Positions 14,683-23,204 of a stretch of DNA of 39,772 nucleotides are shown here, piece after piece. Under the pieces are notes generated by a model. It did no database searches, had not been told where the DNA came from, and worked only from the letters and a program-made list of their open reading frames with translations. The stretch lies in the NCBI GenBank assembly GCA_030744435.1, contig JASLQO010000010.1:1-39772 (forward strand), read 5' to 3'. A program made the position numbers and the translations under genes. Within the stretch, counting starts at the first letter, position 1. Every line of letters begins with the position of its first letter. Source of the stretch: JASLQO01 sp002327525. GTDB lineage: Bacteria; Pseudomonadota; Gammaproteobacteria; Pseudomonadales; Azotimanducaceae.

Positions 14683-15705
14683 TTATTGCTCCAATACCTT
14701 GTTGATCACCGTTGCCGGGTTTGCAATGTCAGCCGTGCAGGCGCCCGAGCAGCGTCCGCAGCCGGTGCAGGCGGGGCCACCCAACTGGTCGTTGAGATAA
14801 GCCGCCTTGCGCATGAAGCGGTGGCGATAACGCTCGGCGCGCTCTTCGCGGAAGTTCTCGGAGCCGCCCGGGGAGGTGACTTCGGAGAACTCAGTGGTCA
14901 GGCAGGCATCCCAGAGGCGGAAGCGGCTGCCGGAGGCGCCGTCCACGTTCCACTCGTCCTGCACATCGAAGCAGTAGCAAGTGCAGCAGACAATGTTGCA
15001 ACTGCCGCAGGAGAAACATTTCTCCGCACACTCTTCCCACACCGGGGAGTCGAAGCTGTCGCGGACCTTCTCGCGGATCTCCGCGGCCGTGCCCTTGAGC
15101 TTCTCGGGGCAGTCTTCCTCGGCCTTCTTGTTGACCTCGGCCGCTGCGGCAACCTGTGCCTCAGAGGCATCCTCAAAGGTTCCCAGCGCGACCAGGCTCT
15201 CGCCCTTCTCCGTGACGGCGTCAACAGCGTAGCCGCCGTCGATCTTCGTCATAAACATGTCGTGACCGGTCAGCGCGCGATCGGCGTTCATCGTGCCGAA
15301 GAAAGCGTGCTTGTAATGATTCTGCACGCTGGAGCCAATGATGATCGTGGCGTTGCGGTTGGCCATGTAGTTGTTGTCGTACTCGCGGTCCGAGTAGAAG
15401 ATGTCGGACATCGCGATCCCCTTAATGTCGTGGGGGTGCGCGCCGAGCAATACCTGCTCCTGCGGATCGATTGCCGAAGTGAACCCATCCTTATTAAAGT
15501 GGATCAGGTCCTGCTTGGCAGGGAAGAACACCTTCTTCGGTGGAAGAATGGTGGTATCGTAATCGAGCCGAAGCTCGCTGACATCAACCAGCTTATCGAA
15601 GACGAAACGTGATCGTTTCGCAACTGGTGCGATGACCGGATACTTGCTCATCAGGCCTTCCACAAATGCGGACAGGTTCTGGTCACTGAGGAAGTATGAC
15701 TTCAT
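14683..15705 (-). CDS. hydB: Hydrogenase beta subunit, 4Fe-4S ferredoxin type
   Basis: The beta subunit relays electrons within the sulfhydrogenase complex and is linked in archaeal homologues to sulfur reduction. The 340-residue product has an N-terminal domain of about 220 residues specific to this family, then two ferredoxin-like clusters: C230-x2-C233-x2-C236-x3-C240 (followed by CCTCYC) and C313-x2-C316-x2-C319-x3-C323. It is the first gene of hydB-hydG-hydD-hydA. ATG at 15705 has AAGGGG 9 nt upstream. Just upstream lies a Rex-type operator (15730-15747). Confidence 0.93.
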   Translation of the reverse strand: MKSYFLSDQNLSAFVEGLMSKYPVIAPVAKRSRFVFDKLVDVSELRLDYDTTILPPKKVFFPAKQDLIHFNKDGFTSAIDPQEQVLLGAHPHDIKGIAMSDIFYSDREYDNNYMANRNATIIIGSSVQNHYKHAFFGTMNADRALTGHDMFMTKIDGGYAVDAVTEKGESLVALGTFEDASEAQVAAAAEVNKKAEEDCPEKLKGTAAEIREKVRDSFDSPVWEECAEKCFSCGSCNIVCCTCYCFDVQDEWNVDGASGSRFRLWDACLTTEFSEVTSPGGSENFREERAERYRHRFMRKAAYLNDQLGGPACTGCGRCSGACTADIANPATVINKVLEQ

Positions 15706-15729
15706 TCATGGACCCCTTTCTGTGCGGTA

Positions 15730-15747
15730 TCGTTAAGAAATTGACGA
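15730..15747. promoter_or_regulatory. Putative Rex operator upstream of the hydrogenase operon
   Basis: TCGTTAA-gaaa-TTGACGA is an 18-bp palindrome with a single mismatch between half-sites. It has the spacing (7-4-7) and core (GTTAA-N4-TTAAC) of known Rex sites of the TTGTTAANNNNTTAACAA type. It lies 25 nt upstream of the hydB start. On the minus strand it directly follows TTTAAT (complement of 15748-15753), a possible -10, so bound Rex would cover the transcription start. Binding is inferred; rex itself is in this window. Confidence 0.6.
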
Positions 15748-15874
15748 ATTAAACTGAGTACACTAGCAGGTGCCTCCTTGGGGATCAAGCGGTGTTTGGT
15801 GTCGCGGGAAGATTTTTTGGCGTATGGGGTTTCTTTCTATCCTTTTCATGTTTCTATGTTCCCTGCTCTCGGGT

Positions 15875-15880
15875 TATAGT
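15875..15880 (+). promoter_or_regulatory. Candidate -10 box of dxs (leaderless)
   Basis: TATAGT lies 8 nt before the dxs ATG at 15889, so transcription would begin at about the start codon. The -35 region is weak, and no Shine-Dalgarno is present. Confidence 0.35.
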
Positions 15881-15888
15881 CCCGCCCT

Positions 15889-17748
15889 ATGGAATCGATT
15901 TTGGACAGGATTGAGGGGCCGCGCGACCTGGATACGTTGAGCGAACAGGAGCTTGAGTCGCTCTGCGCCGAGCTGCGCAAGGAGATCATCGAGACGATCA
16001 GCCACACCGGTGGGCACTTGGCCGCCAACCTGGGTGTGGTTGAGCTGACCGTGGCGCTTCTGCGTACATTTGACCCTCCCGGGGACAAGATCATCCTGGA
16101 TACCGGTCACCAGTCCTATACCTATAAGCTGCTCACTGGCCGCAAAGATCGGTTTGGCACGTTGCGCCAGTATGGTGGGATCTCGGGATTTCAGCGTCGG
16201 TCAGAAAGTGAATACGACGCATTCGGTGCCGGACACGCCGGGACGGCGCTCTCCGCGGCATTGGGTATGGCTGTTGCACGCGATCAGAAGGGCGCTGACA
16301 ACCACGTGGTCGCGGTTCTGGGTGATGCGGCGGCGAGCTGTGGAGTTTCGCTGGAGGCACTGAACAATGTTGCCACCACCACGAAGCGTCTGGTGGTGAT
16401 TCTGAACGATAACGAGATGTCGATCGGCGAAAACGTCGGCTCTCTCTCGCGCCACCTCGGTAGCTTGCTGGCCAGTTCGCGTTACAACCGCTGGAAGCGC
16501 TCGGTCGAGAAGGCGGCCCAGCGGATGCATATGGGTTTCCTGCGTTCGGCTTACTATCGTTTGGAAGAGTCGATCAAGGGGATGTTCCTGCGCAGCGTAA
16601 TCTTTGAAGAGCTGGGATTGCGCTATATCGGGCCGGTGGATGGGCACAATATCCATGCCCTGCTCGACGCCATGAAGACCGCGCGCGCGTCTGACCGCCC
16701 GATCCTCCTGCATGTTTCCACGCGCAAGGGCAAAGGCTACAGCTTTGCCGAAGAGCATCCTGAGAAATGGCACGGGGCAACCTGCTTTGACGTGGCGTCC
16801 GGCGATTCGCTCTCCGCCCCAACGACGACAAAGTATTCCAACGTTTTCGGGTCGGCCCTGGTGCAGCTAGGCGCTCAGGACGAGAGCATTGTCGCGATCA
16901 CGGCGGGTATGTGCGCGGGAACCGGTCTGTCGAGTTTCAGTGCGGAGTGCCCGGGGCGGCTCTTTGATGTGGGTATCTCTGAGGAACATGCTGTGGTTTT
17001 TGCGGCCGGACTGGCTGCCGAGGGAATGCGTCCGGTATTCGCTGTCTACTCTACCTTTATGCAGCGCGCGATCGACTGCCTGATCCATGACGTGGCACTC
17101 CAGAAACTCCCGGTCGTCTTCTGTCTCGATCGGGCTGGAATTGTCGGCGATGACGGTCCGACCCATCACGGTGTCTTTGATATCGCGCTCATGCGACCGG
17201 TACCGGGGTTAATTTTCATGCAGCCCAAGGATGAACCCGAGCTCTGCCACATGCTCAAGACCGCCTTCGACTGCGGAAAACCGGTGGCCATTCGCTATCC
17301 GCGCGGAACAGGACCCGGTTGCGATGTGCCCGAGTCCTTTGAAACGCTCCCGATCGGCAAAGCAGAGGTCCTGCGCGCTGGCGGCCCTGTCCAGATCTGG
17401 GCGTTGGGCGACATGATCCCCTTGGCCGAGGTCTGTGCGGACCGGCTTCACGAGAAAGGGATTGAGATCGGCATCGTAAATCCCCGTTTCATCAAGCCTC
17501 TCGACGAGGACCTTCTCAAGCAGCAGGCGGCAACGGCCACAGTCATCGTGACGATCGAGAATGGAGTCCTGACAGGCGGCTTTGGTGACGGCGTAGCCGA
17601 GGTGATGCGCGGAGCAGGCTTCACCGGCACAGTTCTGCCCTTCGGTTGGCCGGACGATTTCGTCACCCACGGTACACCGGCAAAGCTCATGGAAGCCCAC
17701 GGCCTGACGGCGGAGGCCATCGTTGCGCGCATTCGGGCTTTACTTTAG
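15889..17748 (+). CDS. dxs: 1-deoxy-D-xylulose-5-phosphate synthase
   Basis: DXS condenses pyruvate and glyceraldehyde 3-phosphate to 1-deoxyxylulose 5-phosphate, the first step of the MEP isoprenoid route. The 619-residue product has the expected parts: SHTGGHLAANLGVVELTVAL, DTGHQSYTYKLLTGR, the thiamine-diphosphate and Mg motif, the NDNEMSIGENVGSLS loop, the PVDGHN segment, the transketolase pyrimidine domain (VGISEEHAVVFAAGLAAEG, DRAGIVGDDGPTHHGVFD) and the C-terminal domain (IENGVLTGGFG). One oddity is that the usual GDGA cofactor motif reads GDAAASCG. It diverges from the hydrogenase operon across a 183-nt gap and precedes tlyA and nadK, a common grouping. Confidence 0.96.
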   Translation: MESILDRIEGPRDLDTLSEQELESLCAELRKEIIETISHTGGHLAANLGVVELTVALLRTFDPPGDKIILDTGHQSYTYKLLTGRKDRFGTLRQYGGISGFQRRSESEYDAFGAGHAGTALSAALGMAVARDQKGADNHVVAVLGDAAASCGVSLEALNNVATTTKRLVVILNDNEMSIGENVGSLSRHLGSLLASSRYNRWKRSVEKAAQRMHMGFLRSAYYRLEESIKGMFLRSVIFEELGLRYIGPVDGHNIHALLDAMKTARASDRPILLHVSTRKGKGYSFAEEHPEKWHGATCFDVASGDSLSAPTTTKYSNVFGSALVQLGAQDESIVAITAGMCAGTGLSSFSAECPGRLFDVGISEEHAVVFAAGLAAEGMRPVFAVYSTFMQRAIDCLIHDVALQKLPVVFCLDRAGIVGDDGPTHHGVFDIALMRPVPGLIFMQPKDEPELCHMLKTAFDCGKPVAIRYPRGTGPGCDVPESFETLPIGKAEVLRAGGPVQIWALGDMIPLAEVCADRLHEKGIEIGIVNPRFIKPLDEDLLKQQAATATVIVTIENGVLTGGFGDGVAEVMRGAGFTGTVLPFGWPDDFVTHGTPAKLMEAHGLTAEAIVARIRALL

Positions 17749-17789
17749 TGTACCGATTGACAGATTCGCAGAGAAAGAAACTTCACTAT

Positions 17790-17912
17790 GTCATCCCGAG
17801 CTTGCCGAGGGATCTCTGCGCCGAGATGGATATGAGATTGCCGCTTCGCTCCAGATGCTGCGCATCTGGCAGTCCTCCCGGTGGTCGTCGCCTCGCTTCG
17901 CTCGGAATGACA
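17790..17912. repeat. GTCATCCCGAG palindromic element, copy 1
   Basis: The element begins GTCATCCCGAG and ends CTCGGAATGAC, an imperfect terminal inverted repeat. Its core (17828-17880) is identical over about 50 bp to the core of copy 2 at 34597-34740 and contains the hairpin CCAGATGCTGCGCATCTGG. It fills most of the dxs-tlyA gap. It has no coding potential. Confidence 0.85.
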
Positions 17913-17964
17913 AGAACTCACGTATTGTGAGGGTGTGTTTCTAAGACAGGACACCAGGTACCTC

Positions 17965-18828
17965 GTGAAAACCCGACTCGACAAACTACTGGTTGAGCGC
18001 GGACTCGTGGAGAGCCGCGAGAAGGGGCAGCGCCTTGTGATGGCGGGGCAGGTGCTGGTCAACGGCCAGCCGTTCACCAAAGCCGGTCACCAGGTGGCTG
18101 ACGATGTTGAGATTGTCGTCAAGCAGCAGGAGCGCTTCGTCAGCCGCGGCGGGGAGAAGCTGCAGGCGGCCTTTGACAGCTTCCCGCTGGAGGCGGCAGG
18201 GAAAGACTGCCTGGATATTGGCGCCTCAACCGGTGGCTTCACCGACTGCCTTCTGCAGCACGGGGCCGCGCGGGTGGTTGCGGTTGATGTCGGCAAGGGG
18301 CAGCTCCATTGGAAGGTCCGACAGGATGAGCGCGTCACGGTGATCGATAAGTTCAATGCACGCTACCTCACCCCCGACGATCTGCCGTTTGTCCCTGAAC
18401 TGATCGTGGTCGATGTCTCCTTTATCTCGTTGACCCGCATTCTTCCCGCAGCTATAGCTGTGATGGCCGCAGGCGGTCAACTGGTGACGCTGATCAAGCC
18501 CCAGTTTGAAGCGGGGCGTGAGCAGGTGGCCAAGGGCGGCGTCGTGAAGGACGAGGCGGTCCGTCGGCAGGTGGTCGAAGATGTTCACGCTTTCGGAGAG
18601 AAAGAGCTAGGGCTGAAGTGGTGCGGGGTGTGCAAGTCGCCGATCCGCGGTCCGGCAGGCAACGTCGAGTATCTCGCCTTCTGGAGCAAGGGCTCCGGCC
18701 GGGGGGAAGGCCACTTGGCTCGACCGGTTCGGAATACCGAACCGCTAAGGCCTGCGAGGAGCTCCGGCCAGGGGGAAGGCCACTTGGCTCGACCGGTTCG
18801 GAATACCGAACCGCTAAGGCCTGCGTGA
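17965..18828 (+). CDS. tlyA: TlyA family rRNA 2'-O-methyltransferase with repeat-derived tail
   Basis: TlyA proteins use S-adenosylmethionine to methylate ribose 2'-OH groups of rRNA cytidines; older annotations call them hemolysins. The 287-residue product has an N-terminal S4 RNA-binding domain (VKTRLDKLLVERGLVESREK) and an FtsJ-like domain with DIGASTGGFTDCLLQHGA, VDVSFISL and IKPQFEAG. The GTG start at 17965 gives the standard family N-terminus. The natural fold ends at about GNVEYLAFWSK; after it come 44 extra residues made of two in-frame copies of a 69-bp repeat (GEGHLARPVRNTEPLRPA twice). This tail is a clear case of an intergenic repeat captured by the reading frame. Confidence 0.92.
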   Translation: MKTRLDKLLVERGLVESREKGQRLVMAGQVLVNGQPFTKAGHQVADDVEIVVKQQERFVSRGGEKLQAAFDSFPLEAAGKDCLDIGASTGGFTDCLLQHGAARVVAVDVGKGQLHWKVRQDERVTVIDKFNARYLTPDDLPFVPELIVVDVSFISLTRILPAAIAVMAAGGQLVTLIKPQFEAGREQVAKGGVVKDEAVRRQVVEDVHAFGEKELGLKWCGVCKSPIRGPAGNVEYLAFWSKGSGRGEGHLARPVRNTEPLRPARSSGQGEGHLARPVRNTEPLRPA

Positions 18829-18842
18829 CCTTCCCCCTGGCC
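18692..18842. repeat. 69-bp tandem repeat at the tlyA 3' end
   Basis: Two units (18692-18760 and 18761-18829) of exactly 69 bp are nearly identical. Each contains the perfect hairpin CGGTTCGG-AATA-CCGAACCG and AAGGCCTGCG. GGCCAGGGGGAAGG in unit 2 is perfectly complementary to CCTTCCCCCTGGCC at 18829-18842, so the end of the array forms a second larger stem that encloses the tlyA stop codon. Its core shares blocks with the 75-bp tandem repeat at 39634-39772. Confidence 0.9.
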
Positions 18843-18906
18843 TCCGCTAGGTTAGATGGGCGGCCCCCGCTGGGTTAGGTTGGGCTGGGCTCCGCTGGGT
18901 TAGGGT
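18840..18906. repeat. Degenerate CCGCTGGGTTAGG tandem motif
   Basis: Three imperfect units of (C)CCGCTGGGTTAGG with GGGCTGGGCT spacers lie between tlyA and nadK. There is no coding potential. Confidence 0.55.
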
Positions 18907-18924
18907 AATGGGAGAGACCGAATT

Positions 18925-19788
18925 ATGAAGACGCTTGGGTTGATTGTGAATATGCGCAAGCCGCGTGCACGGGATGTGGTCGATCAGATCGCGTCCAAGG
19001 CCTGCAAGCTCGGTCAGACGTTGATTGCCGAGGCCGAGGTGGCCGCCCTGCGCGAGGATGTCGAAGCGGTTGACCGGGAGACGCTTGTGGGACGGGCCGA
19101 TGCTATCGTGGCCTGTGGCGGCGACGGCACCATGTTGAGTGCTGCGCGAATCCTGGATGGGGACGACACGCCCGTGATGGGTGTCAACATTGGTAGCTTG
19201 GGGTTTCTGACCAGCATTGCTGAAGAAGGACTCGATCATGCTCTCGAGAGCTTGGCGGCCGGCGACATGGATGTGCGTCACTGGTCGATAGCCGATGCGG
19301 TTGTGTTATCGCGCGGAAGCGAGGTGGGGTATTACCGCGCCCTGAACGATGTTGTGCTGCGTGGCGGGACATCACGTGTTGTGACGTTGGATCTGTCGGT
19401 CGGTGGCGATCATGTCACCTCCTATATGTGTGATGGCCTCATCGTCTCCACCCCTGCCGGCAGCACAGGCTATTCGCTGGCAGCCGGAGGCCCCATCCTC
19501 ACCCCCTCGGTGGGGGCCTTCGTTATCAGTCTGATCTGCCCGCACACGCTGTCATCCCGTCCGCTGGTTGTTCCCGACAACAGCGAGATCCTGATCACGG
19601 TGGGTGATACAGGCGGGGGCCTCTTCCTGACCGCCGACGGCCAGGTGGGGCAGTCAATGGAGCAGGGCGACTGCGTGAAGATACGGCGCAGTGAAAAGGA
19701 TGTGCGTTTTGTTCAGATTCCGGGACATAGTTACTTCGCTGTCTTGCGTGAGAAACTCACGTGGAGTGGATCCACGCGGCACGCCTAG
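18925..19788 (+). CDS. nadK: NAD kinase
   Basis: NAD kinase phosphorylates NAD+ to NADP+ using ATP or polyphosphate. The 287-residue product contains the signature GGDGT (residues 65-69), VNIGSLGFLT, the Gly-rich CDGLIVSTPAGSTGYSLAAG segment and the late TADGQ motif; the usual NE pair is ND in ALNDVVLR. A GGGAGAG Shine-Dalgarno precedes the ATG. NADP supply is relevant to the NADP-linked hydrogenase nearby, although the dxs-tlyA-nadK order is common and need not be functional. Confidence 0.96.
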   Translation: MKTLGLIVNMRKPRARDVVDQIASKACKLGQTLIAEAEVAALREDVEAVDRETLVGRADAIVACGGDGTMLSAARILDGDDTPVMGVNIGSLGFLTSIAEEGLDHALESLAAGDMDVRHWSIADAVVLSRGSEVGYYRALNDVVLRGGTSRVVTLDLSVGGDHVTSYMCDGLIVSTPAGSTGYSLAAGGPILTPSVGAFVISLICPHTLSSRPLVVPDNSEILITVGDTGGGLFLTADGQVGQSMEQGDCVKIRRSEKDVRFVQIPGHSYFAVLREKLTWSGSTRHA

Positions 19789-19818
19789 GCGGGTGAAGTT
19801 GGGAGAGAAACATTGAGC

Positions 19819-20616
19819 ATGAAGGTAGGCTTTATCGGCGGTGGGAACATGGCGGAGGCCATGATTCGTGGGATCGTGGCATCCGGTTCAGTGGCGGCGG
19901 ACGATGTGTTGGTCAACGATCTCAGTGAAGCGCGCTGTGCGCACTTGGCGGAGGCGTATGGGATCCGGGTGTGTTCCGACAACCAGGGGCTGGTTGCCGG
20001 GAGCCGCGTGGTCATCTTGGCCGTGAAACCGCAAGGGTTATCGCCCGTACTGGAAGAAATTGCCGAGGTGGCAACCCCGGACCACCTGGTTATTTCCATT
20101 GCCGCGGGCAAGCGGACCGAGGGGATCGCGGCACAGCTTCCTGGTCCACGACTGGTCCGTGTTATGCCCAACTTGCCTGCTACCGTGGGCGAGGGGATGA
20201 GTGCCTACTGTCTGACGGAGCGCGTGACTGATGAAGATCGCTACGTGGTGCGGACCTTGCTGGCCAGCTTCGGCAAGGTATTGGAGCTTCCCGAGGAGCA
20301 GTTCGATGCCGTCACGGCAGTGAGTGGTTCGGGCCCTGCCTTTTTTGCCCATTTCCTGGCCCTGGTGATTGAAGCCGGTGAAGCGCTGGGACTTGACCCG
20401 GACGACGCCGCGCTGCTGGCTGAGCAGACGATGCAGGGCACAGCACAGCTGCTGAGTGAACGGCCGATCAGTCCTGCTGAACTGGTAGAGGCGGTGTCCT
20501 CTAAGAAAGGCACCACGGAGGCCGGGATGGCACAGCTTTCCTCGCCCGTGCTGACCGAACTTGTACGGGCTACCTTGCGGGCCGCCGCCAACCGCTGCCG
20601 CGAGCTCAGTGCCTAG
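19819..20616 (+). CDS. proC: Pyrroline-5-carboxylate reductase
   Basis: ProC reduces pyrroline-5-carboxylate to proline with NAD(P)H, the last step of proline synthesis. The 265-residue product has a Rossmann N-terminus (MKVGFIGGGNMAEAMIRG), AVKPQ, RVMPNLPATVGEG, and the dimerisation signature VSGSGPAFFAHFLALVIEAG through SSKKGTTEAGM. An in-frame TTG two codons earlier (19813) is possible, but the ATG gives the canonical N-terminus. It lies 30 nt after nadK, so it is probably in the same transcript. Confidence 0.95.
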   Translation: MKVGFIGGGNMAEAMIRGIVASGSVAADDVLVNDLSEARCAHLAEAYGIRVCSDNQGLVAGSRVVILAVKPQGLSPVLEEIAEVATPDHLVISIAAGKRTEGIAAQLPGPRLVRVMPNLPATVGEGMSAYCLTERVTDEDRYVVRTLLASFGKVLELPEEQFDAVTAVSGSGPAFFAHFLALVIEAGEALGLDPDDAALLAEQTMQGTAQLLSERPISPAELVEAVSSKKGTTEAGMAQLSSPVLTELVRATLRAAANRCRELSA

Positions 20617-20721
20617 ACTGGCCATTGCCACCCTCGTCCCTTTTCCCTTGCCAGTACGCACCCACGGAGGCAAGCTGTCCATGCTGCAGTGGACACCCTG
20701 TTTGGTTAGGAAGGTGGCGAG

Positions 20722-23181
20722 GTGGCGACAGACCCGAAATCGGGACGTACCATGCGTATCGACGTGGCCCTGGACGAAATGGGGCCACCTCCGGGCAAGC
20801 CCCGTACACGCACCATCAGAATTCGGCCACGCTCCGAGGTGCGCGATCCCGTGGCCGACTACAATCCCCTGGCCGGCCAGGAGTTCCAGTCCCTGCTGCA
20901 GAGTTTCTATGATGGCACGATCATCGCCGATCTGAACGGTGTCATCCTTGACATGAACCGACGGGTCACGCAACTCGTGGGGACATCGCGTGAGGACCTG
21001 CTGGGTGAGTCTGCCCTTGGCCTCATGGTTGGCGCGGACGAGGATCTGCTTGAGACGATCCGGGATACGGTGGAGAACGAGCGCCACGTGATGTTGCAGG
21101 CCTTCGTGGTGCGTGAAGGCGAAGAGGATTTTCCGGCCGAGGTGGCGGTCAACCGTCTGCAGCTGGGTGGACAGGATTATCTGTGCTTCTTCCTGCGCGA
21201 CGTCAGCCTGCGCAAACAGGTGCAGCAGCAACTGCGTGTGGAGCACTCGGCTGTCCAGAATGCCGGCACCGGCATTGTGATTGCAGCCTTGGACGGGAGC
21301 ATTCGCTACGGCAATCCGACCTTTGTTCGGATGTGGGGCTGCGAAGACAGCGAAAGCATCAGGGGGGATGACGTTCGCGAGGTGTTCGCCGATGCCGACG
21401 AGGCGGAACGGATCGTGGACGTTGTGCTGGGCGGGTCGACGTGGGAGGCGGAAGCCCAGGCGCGTCGCTGCGATGGCATGACATTCTACGTGGCTGTCTC
21501 GGCCACGGCCAACCTGGACGAGGAAGACACGATCACCGGGCTCGTGTTCTCCTTCATGGATGTTGATGCGCGTCGCCAGGCGGAGGAGGCCCTGCGGGGT
21601 TACCAGTCCGAGCTGGAGGATATCGTCAGTGAGCGGACCGAAGGGCTCCGCGAGGCCAACCTGAAGCTGGAGCAGGAAATCGCCGAGCGTGCGGCCGCGC
21701 AGCGCGAGATCGAGAATACCACGCATTACCTGGAAACAATCATTCGCACCTCACATGACGGCATCCTGGTGGTTGATGCCGAGGGGTGTTTCGAGTTTCT
21801 GAACGAGGCGGCCGACCGTATCCTGGGCTGGCCGCACCAGGAGATCATCACCAAGCCCTTTATTAATGTCATTCCAGAGGACAGCCATGATTTTATCATG
21901 GCGCGCTGGGAAGAGGTCCAGCGCGGCGAGGGTGAGCCGTACGAGGCAGATATTCTGACCAAGGCGGGTGCACGCCGTAGCTTGATGGTCAGTCATCGTG
22001 ACATGGTGATAGGGGCGGACTCGAAGTACTGCGTTGTGATTCGTGATATCACGGCGCGCCGCCAGATGGAGGATGATCTGCGTGAGGCCATTCGCACACT
22101 CGAAAGACACAACATGGAAAAGACGGCTTTCGTCAGCAATGTGTCGCACGAACTCCGCACGCCCCTCACCTCCATTGCCTATGCCACGGACAACTTGCTC
22201 GATGGTGTGTTCGGAGAGGTGAACGACAAAGTGCGTGACTATCTATCCATGATGCGACAGGACTGCGAGCGCTTGACGGGGACGGTCCAGGACATCCTCG
22301 ATCTGAGCTGCCTGGAAGCGAATCGTCTGTGCCTGCGTAAGCGCAAGGTGCCGGTGGCGTGGATGGTGAACCGCTGCGCTGAGTCGATCCGGATCCTGTG
22401 CGAGAAGAAGTCGCAGAATCTGCAACTGGATGTGCCAACCGCCTGTGGATTTGCCCTATGCGACCAGCGTCGCCTGGAACGGGCCCTGGGCAATGTGCTT
22501 CAGAATGCCGTCAAGTTCACGCCGGACAACGGGAGTATCTCGCTACATACCTATCCGGCCGATGGGCACGCCATGATTTCGGTTACGGACACCGGGGTGG
22601 GTATTCCGGCAGAGCATCTGCCCAAGGTCATGGACCGCTACTATCGGGTCGGCGAGCGTGTTGTGGGAACCGGGCTGGGTCTTTCGCTGTGCAGGGAGAT
22701 CGTAGAACTGCATGGCGGCGACGTGACGATCGTGAGCCCCCCTCCGGGCGAGCAGAGCGGCACATGCGTTACACTCAAGTTGCCCATCGAAGAAGCACCC
22801 CGGATTGCTGTGCTGGCCCGGGAGGGCGATGTGTGCGAGCGCTTCCTGGATATCCTGGAAGACGTTCGCTTTACGGTGGAGCCCTGGAATCCGGATCAGG
22901 CGCCCATAACGGTGGAGGCGACCGACAAGGTGGATGCCCTGGTGATGGATCTATCCACCTGTATGTCGGAGTCTTTGACCCTCCTGGCCCAGACGCGGGG
23001 AGATCCAAGCGACGATGTGGTCGGCATTGTGGCGGTGGGAGGGCAGGATCTGTCGGGAGCACCCACGGAGCTTCTGGAAGCCATGCACGTGCCGCTTGTG
23101 ACGACCTACGACTCAAACGAACTGATTCGGGCGATAGAAAATGCGATTTTCGGGTCCAACCATCACCGCAACAGTGATTAG
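20722..23181 (+). CDS. Soluble multi-PAS sensor histidine kinase with C-terminal receiver-like domain
   Basis: The 819-residue protein has no membrane segment, so it senses a cytoplasmic signal. Three PAS-type domains lie at about residues 55-165, 175-285 and 335-450 (for example SFYDGTIIADLNGVILDMNR and TSHDGILVVDAEGCFEFLNE), with a coiled coil (EDIVSERTEGLREANLKLEQ) before the third. The HisKA box is FVSNVSHELRTPLTS with phosphoacceptor His476. The ATPase domain has N box QNAVKFTP, G1 DTGVGIP and G2 GTGLGLSL. Residues about 690-810 resemble a receiver: an Asp remains in ALVMDLST but the usual acidic pair is missing. GTG 20722 follows GGAAGGTGGCGAG. It overlaps an alternative start of the next gene, so it should be co-transcribed with the response regulator. 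Confidence 0.92.
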   Translation: MATDPKSGRTMRIDVALDEMGPPPGKPRTRTIRIRPRSEVRDPVADYNPLAGQEFQSLLQSFYDGTIIADLNGVILDMNRRVTQLVGTSREDLLGESALGLMVGADEDLLETIRDTVENERHVMLQAFVVREGEEDFPAEVAVNRLQLGGQDYLCFFLRDVSLRKQVQQQLRVEHSAVQNAGTGIVIAALDGSIRYGNPTFVRMWGCEDSESIRGDDVREVFADADEAERIVDVVLGGSTWEAEAQARRCDGMTFYVAVSATANLDEEDTITGLVFSFMDVDARRQAEEALRGYQSELEDIVSERTEGLREANLKLEQEIAERAAAQREIENTTHYLETIIRTSHDGILVVDAEGCFEFLNEAADRILGWPHQEIITKPFINVIPEDSHDFIMARWEEVQRGEGEPYEADILTKAGARRSLMVSHRDMVIGADSKYCVVIRDITARRQMEDDLREAIRTLERHNMEKTAFVSNVSHELRTPLTSIAYATDNLLDGVFGEVNDKVRDYLSMMRQDCERLTGTVQDILDLSCLEANRLCLRKRKVPVAWMVNRCAESIRILCEKKSQNLQLDVPTACGFALCDQRRLERALGNVLQNAVKFTPDNGSISLHTYPADGHAMISVTDTGVGIPAEHLPKVMDRYYRVGERVVGTGLGLSLCREIVELHGGDVTIVSPPPGEQSGTCVTLKLPIEEAPRIAVLAREGDVCERFLDILEDVRFTVEPWNPDQAPITVEATDKVDALVMDLSTCMSESLTLLAQTRGDPSDDVVGIVAVGGQDLSGAPTELLEAMHVPLVTTYDSNELIRAIENAIFGSNHHRNSD

Positions 23182-23204
23182 TGGGCGACTATGGAGGCAA
23201 GAAG

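Noticed and set aside
18692..18842. tlyA tail as a genuine repeat protein domain
   Set aside because: The DNA is nearly identical between units, contains palindromes and continues past the stop codon, so DNA-level repetition explains it better.
20617..20721. Hairpin GTCCATGCTGCAGTGGAC between proC and the histidine kinase as a terminator
   Set aside because: The stem is short (5 bp) and no T-tract follows, so I did not annotate a terminator.
20038..21726. 562-codon open frame on the minus strand opposite proC and the histidine kinase
   Set aside because: It spans two well-supported genes and the gap between them. The composition mirrors the opposite strand's codon bias.
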